Below, in pieces: positions 1 through 7,317 of a DNA stretch of 32,343 nt. Both the position numbers and the translations under genes were made by a program. The notes under the pieces are model-generated. The model was not told where the DNA came from, searched no databases, and saw only the letters and a list, made by a program, of their open reading frames with translations. The DNA comes from Pseudomonadota bacterium (GTDB lineage: Bacteria > Desulfobacterota > Binatia > Binatales > Binataceae): positions 1 to 32,343 of the forward strand of contig JAJPIG010000006.1 of assembly GCA_021324855.1 (NCBI GenBank). Direction: 5' to 3'. Every line of letters begins with the position of its first letter. The first letter of the stretch is position 1.

Positions 1-1253
1 CGCTTCTCGAGCAACCGGCGATCGAGCGAAATCTGCTGATTGCCGGTGCCTTTGAACTCTTCAAAGATTACCTCGTCCATGCGGCTGCCGGTATCGACCA
101 GCGCGGTCGCGATGATCGTCAGGCTGCCCCCGTCTTCGGTATTACGGGCCGCGCCGAAAAACTTCTTGGGCTTGTGGAGCGCGTTGGAATCGACGCCGCC
201 CGACAGGATCTTGCCCGAGGGCGGCACGACCGTGTTGTAGGCGCGCGCCAGGCGCGTGATCGAATCGAGCAGGATGACGACGTCGCGTCCGTGCTCGACC
301 AGGCGGCGCGCCTTCTCGATCACCATCTCGGCGACCTGCACATGGCGCGTCGCAGGCTCATCGAAGGTCGAGCTTACGACTTCGCCCTGCACCGAGCGCA
401 GCATGTCGGTGACTTCTTCCGGGCGCTCGTCGACCAGCAGGACGATCAGGATGATCTCCGGATGGTTGTGCGCGATCGCCTTGGCAATCGCCTGAAGCAT
501 CATGGTCTTGCCCGTAAACGGAGCCGCGACGATCAAGCCGCGCTGGCCTTTGCCGATTGGCGCGACCAGATCGATGATGCGCGTGGTGTAGTCCTCGTGA
601 TCGTATTCGAGCTTGATGCGCTCCTCGGGATAGAGCGGGGTCAGGTTGTCGAACAGGATCTTGTCGCGAGCCTTTTCGGGCTCTTCGTAGTTGATCGATT
701 CGACTTTGAGCAGCGCGAAATAACGCTCGCCTTCCTTGGGCGGACGTATCAGGCCGGACACGATGTCGCCGGTGCGCAGATTGAATTTCCGAATCTGGCT
801 CGGCGAGATGTAGATATCGTCGGGACCGGGCAGGTAGTTGTAATCAGGAGCGCGCAGGAATCCGAAGCCGTCGGGCAGAATGTCGAGCACACCCTCGCCG
901 AGAATCGAGCCGTTCTTGGCGGCCTGCGCCTGCAGGATCGAGAAGATCATCTCCTGCTTGCGCATGTTGGTCGCGCCTTCGATGTTGTACTCGCGGGCGA
1001 TGTGCGCGAGTTCACCAATCTTGGCGCGTTTCAGCAGCTTTAGATTAAGTACGCCGCCTTCGCTGATCACCGCCTGGATATCGGCGGGCGGCTGTCCCGC
1101 AAAGTCATGCGCTGCGGCCCGATCGCCGTTCCCGATCCGGCCCATGTCGGCGCGGCTGCCGTTCTCGGGCCGGCCCGGTACTACCGGCGCCCCGCCACCC
1201 ATCTCTTCCGCCGTACCATGCGACTCGTGTCGTGCAGCTCTGCCTCTGGCCAT
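1..1253 (-). CDS. rho: Transcription termination factor Rho (3' end outside window)
   Basis: Hexameric RNA-dependent ATPase/helicase that ends transcription. 417 codons are visible; by comparison with E. coli Rho about 70 C-terminal residues, including the arginine-finger region, lie beyond the window edge. In order: a low-complexity Gly/Arg N-terminal extension (about 1-50), the Rho N-terminal helical domain (about 60-95), the cold-shock-like primary RNA site ([17 protein letters not shown]), then the RecA-like ATPase core with GKT of the P-loop, [11 protein letters not shown] (Walker-B side), [19 protein letters not shown], the Q-loop region GGVDSNALH and the R-loop EFKGTGN. The P-loop reads AAPFTGKT, where E. 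coli has APPKAGKT. ATG at 1253 is chosen because the conserved N-terminal domain follows in frame; the ribosome site is weak. Identity is certain; Met18 or Met36 are alternative starts. Confidence 0.97.
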   Translation of the reverse strand, partial: MARGRAARHESHGTAEEMGGGAPVVPGRPENGSRADMGRIGNGDRAAAHDFAGQPPADIQAVISEGGVLNLKLLKRAKIGELAHIAREYNIEGATNMRKQEMIFSILQAQAAKNGSILGEGVLDILPDGFGFLRAPDYNYLPGPDDIYISPSQIRKFNLRTGDIVSGLIRPPKEGERYFALLKVESINYEEPEKARDKILFDNLTPLYPEERIKLEYDHEDYTTRIIDLVAPIGKGQRGLIVAAPFTGKTMMLQAIAKAIAHNHPEIILIVLLVDERPEEVTDMLRSVQGEVVSSTFDEPATRHVQVAEMVIEKARRLVEHGRDVVILLDSITRLARAYNTVVPPSGKILSGGVDSNALHKPKKFFGAARNTEDGGSLTIIATALVDTGSRMDEVIFEEFKGTGNQQISLDRRLLEK

Positions 1254-1617
1254 GTTGATTTTACCCCGTTATCCTGGAACTTTGATTCTTCAGTCGATTG
1301 CGCGCGCTATAACTTGCGGGCAATCCAGCCACATTCCCCCAAATTTTCGCAGCCTGTCCGGCGGCTTGATTCCGAGATTCGTCGCCGTCGCCCGTGCCGT
1401 CACAGGCTCGGCCTTAAATCGAATGCAACCCGTCTCTGGTTGCCTATGCTCAAGCGCTGGGAATCCGATGGATCAAACGACGCCTGGTTTCGGAATTTAC
1501 GTCGCTTGCGAGACGGGCGTATTTAAACCCGGACTGGCGTCTAGCAGTCAAATGCTGAAGCTACTGGCTGATGCTAGCCAAGCTGTACTAAAAAGTCAAC
1601 CTCGGAGCTTCGGTACG
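1254..1617 (-). other. Long untranslated leader/intergenic region upstream of rho
   Basis: 364 nt with no convincing gene. It holds the promoter at 1571-1599 and a short hairpin with arms GCAACC/GGTTGC at 1425-1430 and 1438-1443. Long leaders that serve Rho autoregulation are known for rho genes (rhoL in E. coli), so this leader could have that role, but I see no clear leader peptide. Confidence 0.5.
1571..1599 (-). promoter_or_regulatory. Probable sigma70-type promoter of rho
   Basis: On the minus strand, TTGACT (1599-1594) and TAGCAT (1576-1571) are separated by exactly 17 nt. It lies just after the upstream rluD-like gene, so transcription would begin near 1564 and give rho a leader of roughly 310 nt. 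A second weaker pair (TTGACT, 18 nt, TTTAAA) follows inside the leader. Seen in sequence; activity is inferred. Confidence 0.55.
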
Positions 1618-2661
1618 TCAGGCGCTCCGAATCCATTCTAGCATCACATCTTCGTTAACCATCATCCCGCGCTCCGCCAAATACGCGGAAAAATCGCCCG
1701 GCAGTGGCGCGATCAGGCGCATCCGCACGCCGGTTCGTGGATGCGTGAATTCAAGCGCCAGCGCATGCAGCGCCTGGCGATGAAACGGGCCGGCATCGCC
1801 ATCTGTCGCGCGGCCGTAGAGCCGATCGCCAAGGCAGGGATGACCGATCGATGCGAGATGCACGCGAATCTGATGGGTCCGGCCGGTGGCCGGAATCGCG
1901 CGGACCAGCGTCGATGAAAAGTCATCTTTCGCTGGGGCTTCGAAGCGCCTGAGAACGGTGATGCGCGTGACGGCTTCGCGCGGCGTGCGCGAGCGCGTCG
2001 ACATCCGCTTGCGCTCAGTGGGATGCCGTCCGAGCGCCCGCGAGACGACGAGATCATCGCGCGCGACGATCCCGCGCACTGCCGCCAGATAGATCTTGCG
2101 CACCGTGCGATCCTTGAACTGCTGCGCGAGCGACATCCGCGCGTAAGGAGTGCGCGCCACGACCATCACGCCCGAGGTTTCCTTGTCGAGCCGATGGACG
2201 ATCCCGGGTCGCATCACGCCGTCCGGCTCAGCCATCGCGGCCAAATCTGGGAATTGCGCGAGCAGCGCGTCGACCAGGGTCGGTGCGTGATTCCCGGGCG
2301 CGGCATGGACCACCATCCCGACCGGCTTGTCGATCACTATCACCTCTTCGTCGGCATGCAGTATCGGAATTTCGGGAAGTGCGAGCGCGGAGTAATCGGC
2401 AGATATTTTCGCCTCGACTTTTGCCGGCTCCGCCACCTCGATCCGATCGCCGGGGCGCAGCAGATGCGCTGGATCGTCGGCCGATGCGCCGTTGATGGTC
2501 ACGGCGCCCGCGCGAATCATCCGCGCGATTCGCGAGCGCGAGTACTCCGGCGCCATCTCGGTGGCCAGGAAGAGGTCGAGCCGGGTTCGTGGCGGGATGG
2601 TTTTTGCGATGAAGCTATGCGCGGTCACGTGAGCGGAACGGCTGTCCGCAAATGATACCAT
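1618..2661 (-). CDS. rluD: Ribosomal large subunit pseudouridine synthase, RluA/RluD family
   Basis: 347 residues. Isomerises uridine to pseudouridine in RNA; the RluD-type architecture suggests 23S rRNA as substrate. The N-terminal S4 RNA-binding domain spans about residues 28-78 (RLDLFLATEM..SRSRIARMIRAGAVTING). The catalytic domain carries the signature HRLDKETSG at 156-164, with the catalytic aspartate at 159, and later the TGRTHQIRVHLASIGHP block. Length is normal for the family (about 320-350). The ATG at 2661 has little ribosome-site support, and a GTG 11 codons in is an alternative. It precedes rho on the same strand with a 364-nt gap and its own promoter for rho, so co-transcription is uncertain. 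RluD versus RluA/RluC specificity cannot be settled from motifs alone. Confidence 0.9.
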   Translation of the reverse strand: MVSFADSRSAHVTAHSFIAKTIPPRTRLDLFLATEMAPEYSRSRIARMIRAGAVTINGASADDPAHLLRPGDRIEVAEPAKVEAKISADYSALALPEIPILHADEEVIVIDKPVGMVVHAAPGNHAPTLVDALLAQFPDLAAMAEPDGVMRPGIVHRLDKETSGVMVVARTPYARMSLAQQFKDRTVRKIYLAAVRGIVARDDLVVSRALGRHPTERKRMSTRSRTPREAVTRITVLRRFEAPAKDDFSSTLVRAIPATGRTHQIRVHLASIGHPCLGDRLYGRATDGDAGPFHRQALHALALEFTHPRTGVRMRLIAPLPGDFSAYLAERGMMVNEDVMLEWIRSA

Positions 2662-3077
2662 CGATAGGCCGCGTTCAAAGAACGATCCGTGGAGCGCGCC
2701 GACGACACGTTGCGGCGATGCAACGCCGTTGCACCCGCGCCGGCTGATCGACTGATCGAGTCACATAATAGGCTTCCATTATGGCCGAAATCAGGTTGGC
2801 ATAGCCCGTGCCTAACCAAGACCGCCGTTTTTTTGAAGGGCGGAGGACGAGGGTCAACTGCACGGCGGTTGGCTTGCTGGAGATGAGTGAACGCTGAAAA
2901 AAAATCGCTAAAGGCAGGGCCGTTGAGTTGAGGCTTAATGAGGACTAAATTGGCTATGGTGCGGGGGATGCGCGGGGCGGTTCAAAGCTTGGGTTCTCAT
3001 CCCGCCTGTCCAGATTGATCGGCCAGATTCCCGCTTTGGACATCGAGCTAGGCGGAATTGGAGGAGGGGAGGAATCC
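2662..3077. other. Divergent intergenic region between rluD-like gene and protease gene
   Basis: 416 nt with no convincing gene; the short open frames here look random. It contains a TGCAAC-gcc-GTTGCA palindrome (2719-2733), an operator-like palindrome (2764-2783), and an imperfect stem GGTTGGCA/TGCC(T)AACC (2794-2817) followed 10 nt later by seven T residues (2828-2834). The T-run is too far from the stem for a normal intrinsic terminator. Promoter elements for the two flanking genes are not clear. Confidence 0.5.
2764..2783. promoter_or_regulatory. Operator-like palindrome
   Basis: CATAAT and ATTATG are perfect 6-nt inverted arms separated by 8 nt. The site is AT-rich in a GC-rich intergenic region, upstream of two divergent genes, as expected of a dimeric regulator site. 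No regulator gene is adjacent, so function is inference. Confidence 0.3.
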
Positions 3078-4394
3078 GTGGAAGATCGCTCAACATTCAT
3101 AATGATCATCCTGGCGGCGCTATTCTTGATGCTGGGAACGCTCACCGCCCACGCGCAGACCGCAAGCCCGACGGCAACGCCAACGCCGGGCCTGTGCTCC
3201 ATCGATACCCTGCCCAGTCCGCCCAATCCGCCGAACACGCCGACGGACTGTAGGACCGGCGCTGAACCGCCGCCTTCCCTACTGGGAGTCTCGGGCAGTA
3301 ACTTTAACAGCGTCGGATATGTAAAAAAGACCAATACGATCACCTGCTGCACCGGCACACTCGGCGCGCTGGTTATCAATAACAAAGCAGTTCCGATGGT
3401 CCTGGGCTCAAGCCATATCCTCGCACGCAACAGCAGCACTACCAAGTCAGCCGCGGCCAACGAGGCAATCGTCCAGCCCGGCCTCGTGGATCTCGGATGC
3501 TGGCAGGACCCCACCGATCAAATCGCGAAGCTGACGAACTGGTCAAAGATCAATTTCAGCGGCGGTCCGAACACGCTTGATGCGGCTGTTGCTACGGTCA
3601 TCAATCAGGAGCAGACGCCCGGCGGTCCGCAGGTGCCCGGTATCGATCCATCGGGTAGGATCCTGAACATCGGTCAAATCAGTACGACACCTTTTCCATT
3701 TACCAGTCTCACCGATGCCATGTTCGTCGTAAAGATGGGACGGGGGAGCTGTCTCACGTCGGGCCAGATAGACGCATTTGACGCGATGGGCAAGGTGGTT
3801 TACCCGGGCAAAGTGTGCAACGTGGTAAGCGCAGGTACTGCCCTTTTCGATCACCAGATTCTCGTGATCGGAGCGGCCTTCGATAACCCGTCAGGTCAGG
3901 CCTGTGCATTCGCACAGACGGGCGACTCGGGAGCTTTGGTGGTCACCGCAGATTTCTCTTGTCCACAGGCGATCGGCATGATCTTCGCCGGCACTTCAGC
4001 GGCGGGCACTCTATACGGCCCCGAGATTTCCAGCACCATCGTCGCTGTGAATCCGATCGGAACGATTTTGAATAAGTTCGGCGTCACACTCGTAGGCCAG
4101 TCATGTACTCCGAGCGCTTTCAGCTCCGCTCTGGACAGCCAGATGCCGCAGGTGAGTGCCGCCAAGCGCCAATCGATCGAAGTCGTACGCAAGGTCAAGG
4201 AACGCCACGCAACGCGATTGCTCAAGATCGACGAAGTGACGGCAGTCGGAATCGGCGCCGGCGACGACGCGGATCACGCAGCGCTCAACGTCTATCTGGC
4301 GAAAGATACGCCGGCGATCCGCGCAATGATTCCAGCCGAGATCGACGGCGTGAAAGTGCATATCAGGCACGCGCCTAAATTCCAGATTCTCTGA
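3078..4394 (+). CDS. Secreted trypsin/chymotrypsin-fold serine protease, putative
   Basis: 438 residues. I chose the GTG at 3078 because a strong ribosome site (GGGGAGGA) lies about 5 nt upstream and the protein then starts with a clean Sec signal peptide (residues 1-27, ending TAHAQ). A Thr/Pro linker follows (TASPTATPTPG). The body shows a serine-protease triad in the right order: His113 (GSSHILA), Asp168 (NTLDAAVA) and Ser284 in TGDSGALVV. Several cysteines (40, 58, 90, 91, 141, 225, 247, 276) fit an exported, disulphide-bonded protein. After the protease domain, about residue 340 to the end, comes a small alpha/beta region (VKERHATRLLKIDEVTAVGI, later VKVHIRHAP) of unknown role. Substrate unknown. 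Family-level call from motifs only. Confidence 0.75.
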   Translation: MEDRSTFIMIILAALFLMLGTLTAHAQTASPTATPTPGLCSIDTLPSPPNPPNTPTDCRTGAEPPPSLLGVSGSNFNSVGYVKKTNTITCCTGTLGALVINNKAVPMVLGSSHILARNSSTTKSAAANEAIVQPGLVDLGCWQDPTDQIAKLTNWSKINFSGGPNTLDAAVATVINQEQTPGGPQVPGIDPSGRILNIGQISTTPFPFTSLTDAMFVVKMGRGSCLTSGQIDAFDAMGKVVYPGKVCNVVSAGTALFDHQILVIGAAFDNPSGQACAFAQTGDSGALVVTADFSCPQAIGMIFAGTSAAGTLYGPEISSTIVAVNPIGTILNKFGVTLVGQSCTPSAFSSALDSQMPQVSAAKRQSIEVVRKVKERHATRLLKIDEVTAVGIGAGDDADHAALNVYLAKDTPAIRAMIPAEIDGVKVHIRHAPKFQIL

Positions 4395-4440
4395 CAAGCA
4401 TTCGATTGCCCGCCTGAAGCGGCGGCGATTCAGAAAATCG

Positions 4441-4468
4441 AGCGGGAGCGTGATGCCACGCTCCCGCT
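4441..4468. terminator. Bidirectional intrinsic terminator
   Basis: Perfect 12-bp stem AGCGGGAGCGTG / CACGCTCCCGCT (4441-4452 and 4457-4468) with a 4-nt loop. T-rich sequence follows on the plus strand (TTTGGTTTA) and CGATTTTC on the minus strand. It sits between the convergent protease and leuD genes. Confidence 0.88.
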
Positions 4469-4480
4469 TTGGTTTATCGG

Positions 4481-5068
4481 CTAGAAACGATATGGCACCG
4501 GATGGGCCGCTTCGTAGGCGGCGATCTCTTTTTCGTGCATCAGCGTTAGCGCGACATCGTCGAGCCCTTCGAGCAGGCACTTTTTCTGGAACTCGCCGAT
4601 CTCGAAGCGTGCCGACCATCCGGCGCTGTCCGATACCGTCTGCGTCGTCAGATCGATTGTCAACTCGTAGGCTTCCTCATGGTGCTCGATCGCCTGGAAA
4701 ATCGCCTCGACCTCTTCCTCCTTCAGGATCACCGGCAGGAAGCCGTTCTTCAGCGAGTTGTTGCGGAAGATGTCGGCGAACGACGGCGCGATCACGGCGC
4801 GAAAACCGAAATCGGCGAGCGCCCACGGCGCATGCTCGCGCGAACTACCGCATCCGAAGTTCGCGCGCGCGACCAGGATTTTGGCCTCGCGATAGCGCGG
4901 CCGGTTCAGCACAAAATCCGGGTCCTTGCGCCAATCGAAAAAGAGCCCCTTGCCGAGCCCGGTCCGTACTACCGCCTTCAGGAACTGTTTGGGGATGATC
5001 TGATCGGTATCGACGTTTACGCGATCGAGCGGGGCGACAACGCCGGTGACTTTCACGAACGGTTGCAT
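4481..5068 (-). CDS. leuD: 3-isopropylmalate dehydratase small subunit
   Basis: 195 residues. With LeuC it isomerises 2-isopropylmalate to 3-isopropylmalate in leucine synthesis (cytoplasm). The swivel-domain signature is clear: [13 protein letters not shown] near residues 18-30 and [15 protein letters not shown] near 70-84, followed by the conserved [13 protein letters not shown]. Length (about 195-200) is typical of the bacterial long-form LeuD rather than the short archaeal form. A GAGGAG ribosome site lies 6 nt before the ATG, and the start is 10 nt after the leuC stop, so the two are one operon. The gene ends just before the bidirectional terminator. Confidence 0.97.
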   Translation of the reverse strand: MQPFVKVTGVVAPLDRVNVDTDQIIPKQFLKAVVRTGLGKGLFFDWRKDPDFVLNRPRYREAKILVARANFGCGSSREHAPWALADFGFRAVIAPSFADIFRNNSLKNGFLPVILKEEEVEAIFQAIEHHEEAYELTIDLTTQTVSDSAGWSARFEIGEFQKKCLLEGLDDVALTLMHEKEIAAYEAAHPVPYRF

Positions 5069-5078
5069 CGAGTTCTCC

Positions 5079-6488
5079 TCAGTTGCGCGCCCAGTCGCGG
5101 ATGTCGACGAAGTGGCCCGCGACGGCCGCTGCCGCCGCCATCGCGGGGCTCACCAGATGGGTCCGGCCGCCAGCGCCTTGGCGTCCTTCGAAGTTGCGGT
5201 TCGACGTGCTGGCGCATCGCTCGCCCGGTTGCAGCATGTCGCCGTTCATAGCGAGACACATCGAGCATCCCGGCTCGCGCCACTCGAACCCTGCCTCCTT
5301 GAAGATCTTGTCGATCCCAAGCTTTTCGGCCTCGTCCTTGACCTGCCACGATCCCGGCACGACCATCGCGTTGACGCTTTTCGCGACCTTGCGCCCGCGG
5401 ACAGTCTCGGCGGCAAGCTTCAGATCGGTGAGCCGGGAATTGGTGCATGAGCCGATGAACACCCGATCGATCGGAATCTCGACCATCGGCGTGCCCGGCT
5501 TCAACGCCATATATCTCAAAGCGCGCTCGGCCGATTCACGCTGCACCGGGTCGGCGAAGCTCGCGGGATCGGGTACCCGCCCCGTGACGTCGGTCACCAT
5601 TCCGGGGTTCGTTCCCCAGGTCACCTGCGGGGCGAACGAGGCGCCGTCGAAGACCACGCTGCGATCGAAGCGCGCGCCATCGTCAGTGCGATAACGGAGC
5701 CATCGCTCGGCCGCGCGATCGAAATCCTTGCCGGTCGGTACGTAGCGGCGCCCACGGAGGTAATCGACGGTCTTCTGGTCGGCCGCGACCATTCCGGCCC
5801 GCGCGCCGCCCTCAATCGACATGTTGCAGAGTGTGAGACGTTCCTCGATAGAGAGCGCTTCGATGGCCGAGCCGCGATACTCGATCACCGTGCCGGTGCC
5901 GCCGCCGATGCCGATGCGGCCGATGATTCCGAGGATTAAATCCTTGGACGAGACGCCCGGGCTGAGCCGCCCGTCGATACGGACCTCGAACGACTTCGGT
6001 TTGTTCTGCCACAGGCATTGCGTGCCAAGCACATGCTCGACTTCGCTGGTGCCGATTCCGAAGGCGAGCGCGCCGAGCGCGCCGTGTGTCGCGGTGTGAC
6101 TATCGCCGCATACGATCGTCAGCCCGGGCTGCGTGATTCCGAGCTGGGGACCGATCACGTGCACGATTCCCTGCTCATGCGAGCCGAGGTCGAACAGGCG
6201 AAGCCCGAAATCGCGGCAGTTCTTGCGCATCTCCTCGACCTGCAGGCGCGCGTCGGGGTCGGCGATCGGGCCGAGCTGGTTGATGGTTGGCACGTCGTGG
6301 TCGAGCGTCGAAAAGGTGCGGTCGGGCGAGCGCACCTTGCGCCCGGCATTGCGCAGCGCCTCAAACGCCTGCGGCGAGGTGACCTCGTGAACCAGATGAA
6401 GATCGATATAGAGCAACGCCGGTCCGTCGGGCTGCTGGTAGACGACGTGTTCCTTCCAGATTTTGTCGAAAAGCGTCTCGGCTGCCAT
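5079..6488 (-). CDS. leuC: 3-isopropylmalate dehydratase large subunit
   Basis: 469 residues, aconitase superfamily, catalytic [4Fe-4S] subunit of isopropylmalate isomerase. The three cluster cysteines are all present: Cys348 in FIGSCTNSR, and Cys408 and Cys411 in GCSMC, matching E. coli positions 347/407/410 almost exactly. Other family blocks include [29 protein letters not shown] and [15 protein letters not shown]. The nearest strong ribosome site (GGGAGGA) is about 13 nt from the ATG, longer than usual, but no better in-frame start exists. First gene of the leuCD operon; leuA and leuB are not in the window. No T-box or leader peptide is evident. Confidence 0.97.
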   Translation of the reverse strand: MAAETLFDKIWKEHVVYQQPDGPALLYIDLHLVHEVTSPQAFEALRNAGRKVRSPDRTFSTLDHDVPTINQLGPIADPDARLQVEEMRKNCRDFGLRLFDLGSHEQGIVHVIGPQLGITQPGLTIVCGDSHTATHGALGALAFGIGTSEVEHVLGTQCLWQNKPKSFEVRIDGRLSPGVSSKDLILGIIGRIGIGGGTGTVIEYRGSAIEALSIEERLTLCNMSIEGGARAGMVAADQKTVDYLRGRRYVPTGKDFDRAAERWLRYRTDDGARFDRSVVFDGASFAPQVTWGTNPGMVTDVTGRVPDPASFADPVQRESAERALRYMALKPGTPMVEIPIDRVFIGSCTNSRLTDLKLAAETVRGRKVAKSVNAMVVPGSWQVKDEAEKLGIDKIFKEAGFEWREPGCSMCLAMNGDMLQPGERCASTSNRNFEGRQGAGGRTHLVSPAMAAAAAVAGHFVDIRDWARN

Positions 6489-6596
6489 CGCTAGCGAACA
6501 ATCCTCCCGGAAATCGTGCGATCAGTCATCGTACTGGATTGCGGCGCGATGCGCCAAACCGTGGCGTTAGGGAGGGTTACCGTCCCCAAAATAGAG

Positions 6597-6697
6597 TGTC
6601 AGATTTATGAAAGGATTTACGACCGGTTCTCGTATGGCGCGGTTGCGTGCGAAAGAGGACGACATGATGGCCGAGAGCGGCTAGACGAAATCTGACA
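6597..6697. repeat. 101-bp segment bounded by 10-nt inverted repeats (possible MITE/REP-type element)
   Basis: TGTCAGATTT at 6597-6606 and its exact reverse complement AAATCTGACA at 6688-6697 bound a non-coding 101-bp segment. The left end adjoins the hairpin at 6570-6586 (ACCGTCCCC). Terminal inverted repeats on a short non-coding segment suggest a miniature transposable element or a REP/BIME-like unit. No target-site duplication is obvious. Confidence 0.4.
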
Positions 6698-6877
6698 AAT
6701 CAAAGCAGATCGCTTTTGACGGCTCGCAGTTTTGCAGTTGCGTGCAACGCTGTGGAGCGGCGATGCTCCGCTGGGGCATTGTAAGTACTGGTGCCTGCGA
6801 TGCGGCTTCGTGCAGATCTGCAACGACGTGATTTGATTGTCTATCTTCGTTCAATCCGAAGTTTTTTGGCTGTTTTT

Positions 6878-6906
6878 CCCTCTTCCGCACAAACACTGGG
6901 AGAGGG
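6878..6906. repeat. Degenerate REP-like palindrome
   Basis: CCCTCTTCC (6878-6886) pairs with GGGAGAGGG (6898-6906) with one mismatch, followed by TTGGGAAGAGG. It resembles dispersed CCCTCTCCC/GGGAGAGGG intergenic repeats found in many genomes; a related perfect palindrome lies at 25688-25720. Confidence 0.35.
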
Positions 6907-7026
6907 TTGGGAAGAGGTCGTTCCCACCCAGACCGATGTCCACCGGCAACGGGCGCGATGCAAAACCGCATCAGAAACGGGATTATCCGTTCCAAAAGAT
7001 GCCAAAACATCGTGACTTGAACGGCA

Positions 7027-7057
7027 TTGACGGGCCTAGCTCTTGCTTCCCTATAGC
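7027..7057 (+). promoter_or_regulatory. Possible promoter of the small membrane protein
   Basis: TTGACG (7027-7032) and TATAGC (7052-7057), 19 nt apart and about 60 nt before the start codon. The spacing is longer than optimal, so support is modest. Confidence 0.3.
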
Positions 7058-7118
7058 TCGCCGAACGCGCTCCAGCGATGGGAGACGCGCCGGTCAGCGA
7101 GGGGGAGGAGGGACCGGT

Positions 7119-7304
7119 ATGTCGAAGCAGTTCGAGCCCGTGGTCCGGGCGGGAATCCTGGGTGTAGCGGCGACCGTGATGTTCGTCGGTGCGATTGCGC
7201 AGGAGGCGTTGGTCACCGCGATCGGCGCGGGACTCTCGATAGGCGGCGTGGTCCTGGCATTCAAGCCGACGCTTAAGAGCTTCTTGATGAGCTTTTACCA
7301 CTGA
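7119..7304 (+). CDS. Small two-helix membrane protein of unknown function
   Basis: 61 residues starting at ATG 7119, with a strong GGAGGAGG ribosome site about 8 nt upstream. The protein is hydrophobic: segment one spans about residues 9-27 (ILGVAATVMFVGAIAQ) and segment two about 28-46 (ALVTAIGAGLSIGGVVLAF), ending in a basic tail (KPTLKSFLMSFYH). It probably sits in the inner membrane as a helical hairpin. The frame stays open upstream, but the ribosome site and protein character point to this start. It is convergent with dinB, whose stop is 10 nt away. I do not recognise a family. Confidence 0.65.
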   Translation: MSKQFEPVVRAGILGVAATVMFVGAIAQEALVTAIGAGLSIGGVVLAFKPTLKSFLMSFYH

Positions 7305-7317
7305 CCGTCGCCGGTCA
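7302..7317. terminator. Short hairpin spanning both convergent stop codons
   Basis: TGACCG-tcgc-CGGTCA is a perfect 6-bp stem. The TGA of the left arm is the stop of the small membrane gene, and the TGA read on the minus strand from the right arm is the stop of dinB. There is no T-run, so termination activity is doubtful. Confidence 0.3.

Larger units (their letters stand above)
6489..7118. other. Non-coding, repeat-bearing region upstream of leuC
   Basis: 630 nt without a convincing gene. It contains a tight hairpin at 6570-6586 (GGGAGGGT/ACCGTCCC, one mismatch), a 101-bp stretch bounded by perfect 10-nt inverted repeats (6597-6697), an AGCGG/CCGCT hairpin near 6755-6771, and a degenerate palindrome CCCTCTTCC...GGGAGAGGG (6878-6906) of a type common as dispersed intergenic repeats. 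The 3' part carries the promoter and ribosome site of the small membrane protein. Confidence 0.55.

Noticed and set aside
174-1043. Long plus-strand open frame opposite rho
   Set aside because: It is antisense to conserved Rho sequence, has no ribosome site and encodes no recognisable protein; GC-rich codon bias produces such frames.
2625-2886. Short open frames in the rluD-protease gap
   Set aside because: No ribosome sites, amino-acid composition looks random, and frames overlap on both strands.
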